NCBI RefSeq assembly: GCF_900141865.1
Contig: NZ_FQYW01000009.1
Coordinates: 1-64,000 of the forward strand
Reading direction: 5' to 3'
Length of the DNA: 64,000 bases
From: Anaerovibrio lipolyticus DSM 3074
GTDB lineage: Bacteria; Bacillota; Negativicutes; Selenomonadales; Selenomonadaceae
Numbering within the stretch: position 1 is the first letter of the stretch; every line of letters starts with the position of its first letter. Of the stretch, positions 53,001 through 58,983 are shown one piece after another. The notes beneath the pieces are model-generated. The model was not told the DNA's origin, did no database searches, and saw nothing but the letters and a program-made list of their open reading frames with translations. A program made the translations under genes and the position numbers.

Positions 53001-53162
53001 ATCATCAGATTTTGCACCACAATTATCCAGCACATGGCTGGCCAAAATAGCGGAACGACGGTTGAGACGGCCGTAAGTATCGGAACCATAGCAATCCATC
53101 ACCGCTGGCTTGTTCGGATGGGCTGTTGCTTGAGCTAAGAATTCATTAACTAACAATTTCAT
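47046..53162 (-). CDS. Two-module nonribosomal peptide synthetase (A-PCP-C-A-PCP-C)
   Basis: 2038 residues. Domains in order:
- A1 (~1-495): LFTSGSTGKPKG ~157, YGSSE ~288, FHTGDYMAYD, lysine in RNKVD.
- PCP1: GGTSL, Ser ~530.
- C1 (~580-1010): motif HLIFFDA ~708.
- A2 (~1045-1510): YTSGTTGKPKG ~1181, YGPTE, NGKVNR.
- PCP2: GGDSL ~1567.
- C2 (~1600-2038): HHMLMDG ~1750.
There is no thioesterase or reductase. A2 keeps the Asp that holds the amino group (FDVS). A1 has Ile there (FIAS), so it may load a non-amino acid or be inactive. C1 has Leu in place of the catalytic second His; C2 is intact. A tentative A2 pocket read against GrsA is D-V-V-T-Y-V-V-M-G-K, which I cannot match to a substrate. 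AGGGAG precedes the ATG. It lies 33 bases after a STAS gene and overlaps the MATE gene. PCP domains need a phosphopantetheinyl transferase encoded elsewhere. Confidence 0.92.
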   Translation of the reverse strand: MKLLVNEFLAQATAHPNKPAVMDCYGSDTYGRLNRRSAILASHVLDNCGAKSDDSKEQSGMRVGVLLPRTRVYLTAVLGILRAGGAVVPLEEDYPAERVHSVLEDAGCVSCVSTKHLSEKVTNIPVLTIEDIFAEESSLEVDETINLSAADKEGLVLFTSGSTGKPKGVVHRQTFFSMWFHTVEGYHVFSDKDVTCCMAGMTFIASFVDLYPPLMVGGCVYIASSTERMNAEMLYKIIQKRHITGMFLPPQMFYVMRELYGRLPLDYVVLGGEKAKAKYTMDGNILEVYGSSECAAILLHRISQEDSRMLGKPGNGVKAYLLSDDGELIQKPGVLGELCVESPWMALGYNNMPQETAAKFTDNPFGAGRLFHTGDYMAYDESGNLLFHGRKDHMVKLRGYRVELGEVELTVQRANGVKEAACITLRVHGGDKLACYYMGNKVESNELRNHVKAILPEYMVPDYFVHLDELPRNERNKVDYLALKKMEPPVEEEVYEPPQNELEERIGTAFAEVLELPRVSVLADFFNMGGTSLSVAMLVAKLDDASLSFNDVASYPTPRALAAYIQENSDNNNLEKPQMDRDFYPLTKTQMGIYLEGLTGGNNSTYTLSYLMVADARVTAEQLVTAVNDVVAAHPSMKYIIRAGKDGIPHMYMVPEALVKVPVIDGSEDKRLEFIQEFMPVVPMTDELLFYFAVYRTPERCYLALKSHLIFFDATSLSLLISELNRALASSSDIEFLQEDYTIQQVGMYEEALMQGGAHEKAEAYYQNLFAKMDEVPSLAGDREGTLTPGVSENIRYIPETITTERVKDFCNRYQLSEGSFFMGAMALLLSKYLTCKQVSFSSVYNGRARAGMDTTIGTLIKRIPVYGDFTENISVVDYLKNIGRQIVTSMGNDIYSFDEVLKHCPVNEDVEFIYQGDLFTDNMGGGQGNSDADGGNLICGDSYFLEHYHTGMVTGCFSIQFFSTDGRYNMTIEYRNERFSPAFVKRFAQDLFTVAEGLLKEEFIGDISLLTDEDEKKLAVFNDKDVAMDFVPVQEQIRRQAQKTPDKVAVIAAGKTLTYKELDELSDKVAYSLLQEGVAMETLVGVLFDREVWTYVAEIGILKAGGAFVPFIPEYPDERIEFCLEDGSIPILLTSKELLAERSALQEHCKVLSLERLINQERTENTLPEVSADNLAYCIYTSGTTGKPKGVMIEHKNIANYVHCNEKSPEIMHYTKPGRIALALASFSFDVSIVEEFVPLCNGCSVVIATEEEIHTPSLLAQLISDNRVNGITCTPTYLLGLLAIPETMEALKQITFYDVGAEAFPAGLYQKLRDLRQDSVILNVYGPTEATMGCAAEEMVESKVVTVGTPIANTQFYIADSFGNPLPVGIRGELMICGQQVGRGYINLPDKTAASFFTHDGVRAYRSGDLAAWTDEGKIRVFGRIDNQIKLRGFRIELDEIEKVLMEYPAINSGAVSVLKKGTGEYLVGYYTAVKDVDDNDLKNHLAAKLPEYMVPNLFVHLEAMPLTPNGKVNRRALPEPDLSAFRAQYEPPATDVEQALCHAFALALKLPEDKVGALDDFFDLGGDSLSAMVALANADISGLIAADIFQKRTPRQIAAIAMERMKMGSIEDREMEARKRPLALTPLQTQILDVQLFRPDATMWSNMHFLVQFEPDEVDIHRLCKAVNRAINNHPALSSVFRFDENRELVQQYVPGLLEEIEVQNINEETVPMLPDVLVMPFDKILDACLCRVKVFRSPSHGYLFMDIHHMLMDGDSLGVLLADIVNAYFDRELPPDYYFALRSEEIHRMKQGSFEEDRAWFESRYGDEVWCNMPDESVEAQMLVDRDHIDQADMDKRLEFAADDVKKAESFWGVSHSVMAIGAALLTLSRFTGKQHVMVNWIFNNRLAVEAQNAVGMMIKNLPAAARMEEYTSMSDFLLSVKEQVAEGIAHSSYDFMAGNYEAFVNDCIEVNLQLGINGDELDVLKPTLIELNNDFSAAGARLELELLENEHGDGSFDSEMEYAKGLFDPTQMEDFHNLYVKILEEIVRCEDNL

Positions 53163-53195
53163 TTGCTTTTCTCCCTGATTGACACCAAATGTTTA

Positions 53196-53498
53196 TCAAT
53201 TCTCTATATTCATAAACTTATTAAATCCAGTCAGCTTAAGTACATCCATAATAAACGGTGAAACATTTAACAGTTTCATAGTGCCGCCGGCATCATCCAT
53301 TATGTTCTGAGCTGTTAGCAACACTCTAAGTCCGGCAGAGGACACATAGGTCAACTCTTTAAGGTCCAGGGTTAAATCATTGACATCTGACAACTCCTCA
53401 TCAACGACCTTACTCAATTCCTTAGCTTCCAGTACCGACAGCTTTCCTATAAGAGTCAAAGTAAGGGCGGACCCATTTTTTTCTTTTTTTATCTCCAT
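53196..53498 (-). CDS. STAS anti-sigma factor antagonist (RsbV-like)
   Basis: 100 residues from the ATG at 53498; an upstream ATG at 53510 directly abuts GAAAGG and is less likely. A single STAS domain has LTLTLIGKLSVLEAKELSK at the start and LTYVSSAGLRVLL with the phosphorylatable serine. Members are phosphorylated by an RsbW-type kinase and dephosphorylated by a PP2C, and when unphosphorylated they release a sigma factor or other target. It heads the operon STAS-NRPS-MATE-PP2C. No kinase is in this operon; the HATPase at 26467-29007 or one elsewhere could serve. It is a distinct paralogue of the STAS gene at 31200-31528. Confidence 0.9.
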   Translation of the reverse strand: MEIKKEKNGSALTLTLIGKLSVLEAKELSKVVDEELSDVNDLTLDLKELTYVSSAGLRVLLTAQNIMDDAGGTMKLLNVSPFIMDVLKLTGFNKFMNIEN

Positions 53499-53565
53499 AA
53501 TGCATTCCATCCTTTCAAAATAAGTATTCTATTTAATATTTCGTCACCTTTTCCTTTATTCCTGC

Positions 53566-53606
53566 AAAAGAAAAAGCAATATACAAACCTAAATTCGTAT
53601 ATTGCT
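53566..53606 (-). terminator. Terminator after coaBC
   Basis: On the reverse strand AGCAATATAC (53597-53606 read back) pairs with GTATATTGCT (53575-53584), followed by TTTTTCTTTT. It lies just past the coaBC stop and isolates the housekeeping cluster from the STAS-NRPS operon. The promoter for the latter should lie in 53511-53565, but none is convincing. Confidence 0.85.
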
Positions 53607-53616
53607 TATTAATAAA

Positions 53617-54813
53617 TTAATATTTTATTTTTAATACTCGGTTAAGTAACTCATCTGCCAGCTTGTGCTTAGTCATGATTGGAAGCTCTTCAATGGCGCC
53701 ATTCCTATACAGCAGCTTAACCACATTTGTATCGGTATTAAATCCTGCATCCTTACGGGACACATCATTGGCCACAATCATATCAAGATTTTTCTTTTCC
53801 AGCTTGGCCTTGGCATATTCCAAAAGATTCTGGGTTTCAGCAGCAAAGCCCACCAAAATCTGGCCAGCTCGCTTTTTCTCCCCCAGCTCCTTTAAAATAT
53901 CAGGATTCTTTTCAAGGACAAGGTTTAGCTCCTCATCATTCTTCTTTATCTTTTGGTCGGACACATTGCGAACGCGATAATCCGCCACAGCTGCAGCCTT
54001 TATGACCATATCTGCTTCAGAGAAATGCTCCATTACAGCATCACGCATCTCAGCTGCCGATTCCACGCCAATAAACTCCACGCCATCCGGCGGTGTAAGT
54101 GCAGACGGACCAGATACCAAAATAACCTCGGCTCCCCTTTTTTTGGCGGCCTCGGCAATAGCATAGCCCATCTTACCGCTGGAACGGTTGCCAATATAAC
54201 GTACAGGGTCAATCGGCTCATAAGTACCTGCAGCAGTAACCAAAACCTTTATGCCCAGCATATCTGCTGCAAAGGCCATGGTAAAGCGAACAAAATCCAC
54301 AATATCAGCTGGTTCGGGCATACGCCCCACACCGTCTGTACCACAGGCCAGGTGCCCGGACTCAGGGGGAATGAAATTCCAGCCACTTTCAATCAAAACA
54401 TCAATGTTTTTTTGAGTAAGCTGGTTTTCATACATATTGCTGTTCATGGCGGGAGCAAAGAATATAGGTGCCTTGGTGGCCAGCAGGGTGGTGGTCAACA
54501 TATCGTCAGCCATCCCTATTGCACATTTGGCAATAAAATTAGCAGTGGCAGGAGCCACAATTACCAAATCTGCCAAATTTGCCAAAGCAATATGCTCCAC
54601 ATTATGATTGGTTACTTCGCCCCACATGGTTGTGGTTACAGGATTCCCCGTAATCTCCCTGAACGTCAGAGGAGTAACAAAATTCTGGGCACCCTTGGTC
54701 ATAATAACATGAACATTGGCACCAGCTTTACGGAGCCTGCTGGCAAGATCCACAGATTTATAAGCTGCTATACCACCAGTAACTCCCAGTATAACATTCT
54801 TGTCTTTTAGCAT
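53617..54813 (-). CDS. coaBC: Bifunctional CoA biosynthesis protein CoaBC
   Basis: 398 residues. The N-terminal half is the flavin-dependent phosphopantothenoylcysteine decarboxylase: GVTGGIAAYKSVDLASRLRK, a PATANFIAK stretch and APAMNSNMYEN. The C-terminal half is phosphopantothenate-cysteine ligase: VLVTAAGTYEPIDPVRYIGN, RSSGKMGYAIAEAAKKRGA, KIKKNDEELNLVLEKNPDIL. Together they convert phosphopantothenate and cysteine to phosphopantetheine. AAGGA precedes the ATG. It follows rpoZ in the conserved Firmicute order. Confidence 0.95.
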   Translation of the reverse strand: MLKDKNVILGVTGGIAAYKSVDLASRLRKAGANVHVIMTKGAQNFVTPLTFREITGNPVTTTMWGEVTNHNVEHIALANLADLVIVAPATANFIAKCAIGMADDMLTTTLLATKAPIFFAPAMNSNMYENQLTQKNIDVLIESGWNFIPPESGHLACGTDGVGRMPEPADIVDFVRFTMAFAADMLGIKVLVTAAGTYEPIDPVRYIGNRSSGKMGYAIAEAAKKRGAEVILVSGPSALTPPDGVEFIGVESAAEMRDAVMEHFSEADMVIKAAAVADYRVRNVSDQKIKKNDEELNLVLEKNPDILKELGEKKRAGQILVGFAAETQNLLEYAKAKLEKKNLDMIVANDVSRKDAGFNTDTNVVKLLYRNGAIEELPIMTKHKLADELLNRVLKIKY

Positions 54814-54857
54814 AGTCTATTCCTTATGACAACACAAAATGACGTACTTGTTAAATA

Positions 54858-55073
54858 TTACTTAGTAGTATTGCGCAGACGCTTGTAGGTAATTTTGCCC
54901 TCGTAAATTTCCTCCAAAGCATTGGTTACATCTCTGATGGAGGTACGCTCAGCAGTCACCGCGTGGGAACCATCCATAATATCGCGGGCGCGCTTTGCAG
55001 CCAGGGAAACAAGTGTGTAACGACTGTCAACCTTTGGTAATACCTGATCTAAAGATGGGGTTACAATATCCAT
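54858..55073 (-). CDS. rpoZ: RNA polymerase omega subunit
   Basis: 71 residues. LDQVLPKVDSRYTLVSLAAKRARDI and ALEEIYEGKITYKRL are the standard omega motifs. It assists assembly of RNA polymerase through the beta-prime subunit. The ATG overlaps the gmk stop (TAATG), and AAGGAG inside the end of gmk is its ribosome-binding site, so the two genes are translationally coupled. Confidence 0.95.
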   Translation of the reverse strand: MDIVTPSLDQVLPKVDSRYTLVSLAAKRARDIMDGSHAVTAERTSIRDVTNALEEIYEGKITYKRLRNTTK

Positions 55074-55690
55074 TATAAAATCTCCTTCCGGTTCTTTAAC
55101 TTATCCAAAATTTCAATATTTAAATCAGTGCGATGTCTTTCTGCCTCGATTATATTAGTGATTTCCTCAGCAGCAATATCCACTGTTTTATTAACTACCA
55201 CATATCTGTATTGACGACCAATCTCAATTTCAGCAATAGCTGAACCAAGGCGTCGTTTCAAGCTTTCATCGTCTTCGGTCCCTCGACCGCAAAGGCGTTT
55301 TTTCAGTTCATCCAGAGATGGAGGCACAAGGAAAATAAACAGCCCGTCTGGACATTTCTCCTTAACATTCATAGCCCCCTGGGTATCTATTTCCAAAATA
55401 ATATCAATGCCCTTGGATCTCTGTTCCTCTATATGCTTCAGCGGAGTTCCGTAATAATTGCCATACACATTGGCCCATTCCAGAAGCTCCCCGTTGTTTA
55501 TCATGGCAACGAATTCTTCCTTGGTGTGGAAGTAATAATTTACACCATCCTGCTCCCCGGGGCGGGCAGCTCTGGTGGTGGCTGATACGGAATAGGCGAT
55601 ATCGGGATTCTTCCTGCGAACTACCTCGCACACTGTGCCCTTGCCTGTTCCGGATGGTCCTGAAATAACAATCAGCAGACCTTTACGCAT
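55073..55690 (-). CDS. gmk: Guanylate kinase
   Basis: 205 residues. The P-loop is SGPSGTGKGT near the start. The GMP-binding part includes SATTRAARPGEQDGVNYYF and LEWANVYGNYYGTP. The lid/arginine region is RLCGRGTEDDESLKRRL. It phosphorylates GMP to GDP. The start overlaps the remA stop (TAATG). It lies in the yicC-remA-gmk-rpoZ cluster found across Firmicutes. Confidence 0.96.
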   Translation of the reverse strand: MRKGLLIVISGPSGTGKGTVCEVVRRKNPDIAYSVSATTRAARPGEQDGVNYYFHTKEEFVAMINNGELLEWANVYGNYYGTPLKHIEEQRSKGIDIILEIDTQGAMNVKEKCPDGLFIFLVPPSLDELKKRLCGRGTEDDESLKRRLGSAIAEIEIGRQYRYVVVNKTVDIAAEEITNIIEAERHRTDLNIEILDKLKNRKEIL

Positions 55691-55941
55691 TAGCTTTTAT
55701 CCTCCTCGTCAAATCGGTGTGACATGGTATCCGGCTGTACAGCAGACAATATCACATGACCGCTGTCCATAATAATAACAGCTCTGGTTCTGCGGCCATA
55801 AGTGGCGTCCACAAGCTGCCCCCTGTCCCTGGCTTCCTGCATAACCCGCTTAATAGGCGCAGATTCGGGACTTACCATGGCTATCACCCTATTGGCAGAT
55901 ACGATATTACCAAATCCAATATTTATAAGCTTTATATTCAT
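55690..55941 (-). CDS. remA: RemA-family (DUF370) regulatory protein
   Basis: 83 residues from the ATG at 55941; a TTG at 55953 lacks a spaced ribosome-binding site. [29 protein letters not shown] and [21 protein letters not shown] are diagnostic of the family. In Bacillus, RemA is a DNA-binding activator of biofilm matrix and osmoprotection genes. Its place between yicC and gmk is conserved. In a bacterium with so many surface genes it is a candidate regulator of them, but nothing here shows that directly. Confidence 0.92.
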   Translation of the reverse strand: MNIKLINIGFGNIVSANRVIAMVSPESAPIKRVMQEARDRGQLVDATYGRRTRAVIIMDSGHVILSAVQPDTMSHRFDEEDKS

Positions 55942-55955
55942 AAAAAGCCACAACC

Positions 55956-56834
55956 TTACTCAATGTTCTGAATCTGTTCACGAATCTTCTCGATTTCGCA
56001 TTTTACATCAACAGCTATCTGGGCAGCACCAGTAGAATTGGCCTTTGAAGCCACCGTGTTGATTTCCCGGTTCATCTCCTGTATCAAGAAATCCAGCTTA
56101 CGGCCCACTGGCTCATTGGACTTAATGATGGTTCTGAACTGGTCAAAATGACTGTGAAGGCGCACAACCTCCTCGGTGTAATTCACCTTGTCTGTATATA
56201 GTGCAGTTTCCTGAATAATGCGGTTTTCGTCAATATCCTCTTTTGCCAGATACTGCTCCAAAAGGGTCTCCAGCTTTTGACGATATGCAGCCACAATCTC
56301 AGGAGCCAGCTTCTCCAGCTGAGAAACATAGTCCTCCAAAGTATCGATACGGGTCAACAAATCAGCCTGGATATTCTCACCCTCATGCTCACGCATGGCA
56401 ACAAGATTTTTCATTGCCTCCTCAACAGCAGAAAGAATAGCAGGACCAGCTTCCTCCAATTCATTGGCATCGTCATCCACCTTCAGTACATCAGGAAAAC
56501 GGGCAATATCCATGGCAGAATATGGTCTGTCAGTACCAATTTGCTTATTTATGGCGGTCAACGCTTCACTGTACGCATAAACAAGACCTTTGTCCACAGT
56601 AATAGAAACTGCTCTTTCCCGCAAATCATGGAAGCTGACATTGATATCCAGCTTACCACGGGAGGCATATTCCTTAATTTTCTTTGTAATATCGCCCTCG
56701 AAACGGGCCAAGGTGTGATGCATGTGGAAATTTATTTCCAGATACCGCTGATTAACGGTTTTTATTTCAACATGAGCCTTGAAGGAATCATTTTCAAAAT
56801 CGCCGGCACCAAAGCCAGTCATACTCTTTATCAT
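55956..56834 (-). CDS. yicC: YicC family endoribonuclease-like protein
   Basis: 292 residues. The start [16 protein letters not shown] and the [21 protein letters not shown] stretch identify the YicC family. The C-terminal domain has [21 protein letters not shown] and [21 protein letters not shown]. Recent work describes YicC as an endoribonuclease or RNA-decay factor. AGGAG precedes the ATG. It is followed 14 bases later by remA and preceded by dapF, probably within one transcript. Confidence 0.94.
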   Translation of the reverse strand: MIKSMTGFGAGDFENDSFKAHVEIKTVNQRYLEINFHMHHTLARFEGDITKKIKEYASRGKLDINVSFHDLRERAVSITVDKGLVYAYSEALTAINKQIGTDRPYSAMDIARFPDVLKVDDDANELEEAGPAILSAVEEAMKNLVAMREHEGENIQADLLTRIDTLEDYVSQLEKLAPEIVAAYRQKLETLLEQYLAKEDIDENRIIQETALYTDKVNYTEEVVRLHSHFDQFRTIIKSNEPVGRKLDFLIQEMNREINTVASKANSTGAAQIAVDVKCEIEKIREQIQNIE

Positions 56835-56872
56835 TGTATACTCCTAAATTTTAAAATGGTTTTAACCCAGCC

Positions 56873-57712
56873 TTAAATATCTGCAACCCCGGTAAAGACC
56901 TCTTCTGCAGGGCCAGTCATATAAAGATGATTATTGTCAGCCCACTCCACCTGGAGTTTGCCACCATCCAGCTGAATTTCTGCCTTACGGTCAGCAAGAC
57001 CGTTTAAAACAGCAGCCGTAAGGGTTGCACAGGAACCAGTACCACAGGCCAAAGTTACAGCAGCGCCACGCTCCCAAACCCTCATACGAAGGTGGGACTC
57101 ATCCTTTACCTCTACGAATTCAGTGTTGGTCTTTCTTGGGAACTTCTCATGGCACTCAAAAAGGGGACCATATTCATAAATTGGGAAGCCCTCTGCATCC
57201 TCAACGAATACCACACAATGAGGATTGCCCATGGATACACAGGTCATCTTAAATTCCCTGTCCTTTACAGTAATGGACTCACTAATAACACGGTTCATGC
57301 CAAAGCCCTTAACCGGGATAGTATCCCCCTCAAGAATTGGTTCACCCATGTCCACCTGGACCTGGCTTACACGGCCATTTTCCAGAATCATCTTCGGAAC
57401 CAAAATTCCAGCACCGGTTTCCACGGTGAATTCCTCTTTGGCCACAATGCCCTTTTCATAAACATAACGGGCAAAGCAACGGATACCATTGCCGCACATC
57501 TCAGCCTCACTGCCATCTGCGTTAATAATACGCATGCAGATATCGGCCTTATCAGAAGGAAGCACAAGCAAAATACCATCGGCGCCAATGCCATAATGGC
57601 GGTCACACAGTGCCTTGGCAGCACCGATATAATCCAGCTTTGGTTCCTTTAAACAATCAATTAAAACAAAATCATTACCAGTGCCCTGGAGCTTGGTAAA
57701 GTTGAATTTCAT
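56873..57712 (-). CDS. dapF: Diaminopimelate epimerase
   Basis: 279 residues. It converts LL- to meso-diaminopimelate for lysine and peptidoglycan synthesis. Both active-site cysteines are present, in AEMCGNGIRCFARY and LACGTGSCATLTAA, along with the N-terminal FTKLQGTGNDFVLID motif. GGAGG lies eight bases before the ATG. It is the first gene of the cluster, 38 bases before yicC, with its own promoter-like sequence at 57764-57791. Confidence 0.96.
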   Translation of the reverse strand: MKFNFTKLQGTGNDFVLIDCLKEPKLDYIGAAKALCDRHYGIGADGILLVLPSDKADICMRIINADGSEAEMCGNGIRCFARYVYEKGIVAKEEFTVETGAGILVPKMILENGRVSQVQVDMGEPILEGDTIPVKGFGMNRVISESITVKDREFKMTCVSMGNPHCVVFVEDAEGFPIYEYGPLFECHEKFPRKTNTEFVEVKDESHLRMRVWERGAAVTLACGTGSCATLTAAVLNGLADRKAEIQLDGGKLQVEWADNNHLYMTGPAEEVFTGVADI

Positions 57713-57763
57713 TATCTATTCCTCCACAACTTTCATAGGAGTTTGCAGTCTACACGTCAATAT

Positions 57764-57791
57764 ATTTTATCATATTTTTGGGCATTGTAAA
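57764..57791 (-). promoter_or_regulatory. Promoter of the dapF-yicC-remA-gmk-rpoZ-coaBC cluster
   Basis: On the reverse strand TTTACA (57786-57791), a 16-base spacer and TAAAAT (57764-57769) lie about 50 bases upstream of dapF. They are downstream of the hairpin at 57803-57851, so dapF can be transcribed independently of the small RNA. Confidence 0.5.
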
Positions 57792-57799
57792 ATATCTCT

Positions 57800-57972
57800 A
57801 AATATAAAATAGGAACCATGAACAACAACATGTGCCCTTCATAGTTCCTATACCGTATACGCAAGAATTCTTTGGCAGGCGTGGCGTACCCCTGCATCTC
57901 TCGGGTTGCCCCTGTCTAACCATCGGCGTGTGGATGCCACGAAATTGTCCACCTCAAAGAACCCTTGCCTTT
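57800..57972 (-). ncRNA. Structured small RNA of unrecognised family
   Basis: About 170 bases on the reverse strand with its own promoter and terminator and no reading frame. The 5' end starts in a 14-bp closing stem (57955-57968 with 57861-57874, including G-U pairs). Inside are a hairpin with GTGGA/TCCAC, a GGG-GCAA-CCC tetraloop hairpin, and a GCAGG/CCTGC hairpin. The strong terminator follows the closing stem. GC content is clearly higher than in flanking DNA, as expected for structured RNA. It does not show the conserved SRP RNA, tmRNA, T-box or lysine-riboswitch motifs that I know. A 6S-type or other housekeeping RNA, or a riboswitch acting on dapF, remain possible. Confidence 0.6.
57803..57851 (-). 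terminator. Terminator of the small RNA
   Basis: A 14-bp stem (57838-57851 with 57809-57822, one G-U pair) around a 15-base loop, followed on the reverse strand by TTTTATATTT. It lies between the structured RNA and the dapF promoter. Confidence 0.85.
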
Positions 57973-57978
57973 TAGTTT

Positions 57979-58007
57979 ATTATACTACAAGCCTCTCCGC
58001 CGGTAAA
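57979..58007 (-). promoter_or_regulatory. Promoter of the small RNA
   Basis: On the reverse strand TTTACC (58002-58007), a 17-base spacer and a perfect TATAAT (57979-57984) predict a start near 57972, exactly at the foot of the closing stem. The -35 overlaps the end of the upstream nuclease-domain gene. Confidence 0.65.
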
Positions 58008-58368
58008 GTATCTTGCCATTCTTAATATAACGGCGATATCTTTTATCTTCCACTTGTTGAAATGTTATAACAGAATTCATAAAGCCCTTGGGATCATGAG
58101 ATGTTTGTAGCCGTAATATTACCTTGAACTTCTTATTGTCGGTTATTATTTCTTTCAACACTATAGCTGTAAAAGGTTTCTTTGATTCTAATATATAATC
58201 AGGCTCTGAGAGTATATCACGTAGGTATTTAGAAAATTTTTCATAATCACCTGGATGATGTTCCTGGATATGTTTTTTCTGAGTATCAGACAATACCACA
58301 TCATCATTAGAAATATTATCCGTAACACAACAATATATTTTTAGGTTAATCTTACCAATGTAATACAT
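57985..58368 (-). CDS. PBECR-type nuclease-domain protein
   Basis: 127 residues, no signal or membrane segment. The core VVLSDTQKKHIQEHHPGDYEKF, LSEPDYILE, TAIVLKEI, KFKVILRLQTSHDPKGFMNS and KRYRRYIKNGKILYRR matches the phage Barnase-EndoU-ColicinE5/D-RelE-like (PBECR) nuclease families, probably subgroup 3, by recollection of their pattern. HH in the first motif and the basic C-terminus are typical. Such domains occur in phage proteins, polymorphic toxins and stand-alone accessory genes. No partner antitoxin gene is next to it. A weak AAAGG site lies 11 bases before the ATG. AT-rich composition compared with dapF suggests an acquired gene. Confidence 0.7.
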   Translation of the reverse strand: MYYIGKINLKIYCCVTDNISNDDVVLSDTQKKHIQEHHPGDYEKFSKYLRDILSEPDYILESKKPFTAIVLKEIITDNKKFKVILRLQTSHDPKGFMNSVITFQQVEDKRYRRYIKNGKILYRRRGL

Positions 58369-58485
58369 TTTATTAAATACCTTTGCATATATTATATTAA
58401 TATGTTAACATTCTAGGTAATTATTTTCAATAGCAAGCATGATCAAAGTTCATTATGGTGCTAGTTTTTTTCACTCACCATTTTA

Positions 58486-58513
58486 TTGCATGGAGAAATT
58501 ATGGTGATATAAT
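58486..58513 (+). promoter_or_regulatory. Promoter of a plus-strand small RNA
   Basis: TTGCAT (58486-58491), 16-base spacer, perfect TATAAT (58508-58513). Predicted start near 58519. It faces away from the PBECR gene. Confidence 0.55.
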
Positions 58514-58518
58514 ACACA

Positions 58519-58663
58519 CAACAAATGATTTAGCGACCTCAAAACACTCCTTTAAAAGTTATTATCTCTTAATCATAATCAGAACCTCCTTTTTGAAACA
58601 TTGTTTAATCGACTACTTTCGAGGTTCGCTAAAGAAGGCTGTCACTACGACAGCCTATTTTTT
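58519..58663 (+). ncRNA. Candidate small RNA with terminal inverted repeat
   Basis: About 145 bases between a good promoter and a strong terminator, with no credible reading frame. TTTAGCGACCTC (58529-58540) pairs with GAGGTTCGCTAAA (58621-58633), bringing the ends of the transcript together just before the terminator. The reverse strand carries two Shine-Dalgarno-like AAAGGAG runs and a four-codon MIKR frame, which recalls degenerate type I toxin/antisense loci; no toxin peptide remains visible. Function unknown. Confidence 0.5.
58636..58663 (+). terminator. Intrinsic terminator of the plus-strand small RNA
   Basis: Perfect 8-bp stem AGGCTGTC/GACAGCCT with a five-base loop, then A and six T. 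Confidence 0.9.
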
Positions 58664-58915
58664 CGTAAAAACAGCCTTGGAATCCATGGTTATTATGAGC
58701 GTTATAAATAGGCCATAGTATCCTCCACATATTTGTTAATTTATACTATCATATAATCATTTTAATTCTTTACATTGGTTAGTTATTCCTACAACAACAG
58801 AAAATTAATGAGCTATTCGATAAAGGAATAAGCCATGCTTTCTACAAGTTGAAAATAGAGTTACCTTCCCCTATCATTTTTACTAATTCTAATGACTTTT
58901 TATCTCTAAAATAAG

Positions 58916-58921
58916 TATAAT
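58916..58921 (+). promoter_or_regulatory. -10 element upstream of the membrane-protein gene
   Basis: A perfect TATAAT about 60 bases before the gene at 58984. The -35 is unclear (TGACTT with 18-base spacing at best). The other ~250 bases of 58664-58915 are AT-rich and show nothing I can name. Confidence 0.45.
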
Positions 58922-58983
58922 ATAGCACAGAGGTACTATTTTATAAAAAAGCCTAGCTTTTATTCATTTAAGGAGTAGCGCAA

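Noticed and set aside
57800-57972. Lysine riboswitch controlling dapF
   Set aside because: The conserved lysine-aptamer motifs are not seen and dapF has a separate promoter after the hairpin; kept as an unassigned RNA instead.
57800-57972. SRP RNA or tmRNA
   Set aside because: The SRP tetraloop domain (GGUCAGGUCC...GGAAGGAAGCAGCC type) and the tmRNA tag frame/tRNA-like ends are absent.
58455-58718. Plus-strand 87-codon frame as a gene
   Set aside because: It crosses a strong intrinsic terminator, has no ribosome-binding site and overlaps the small-RNA promoter.
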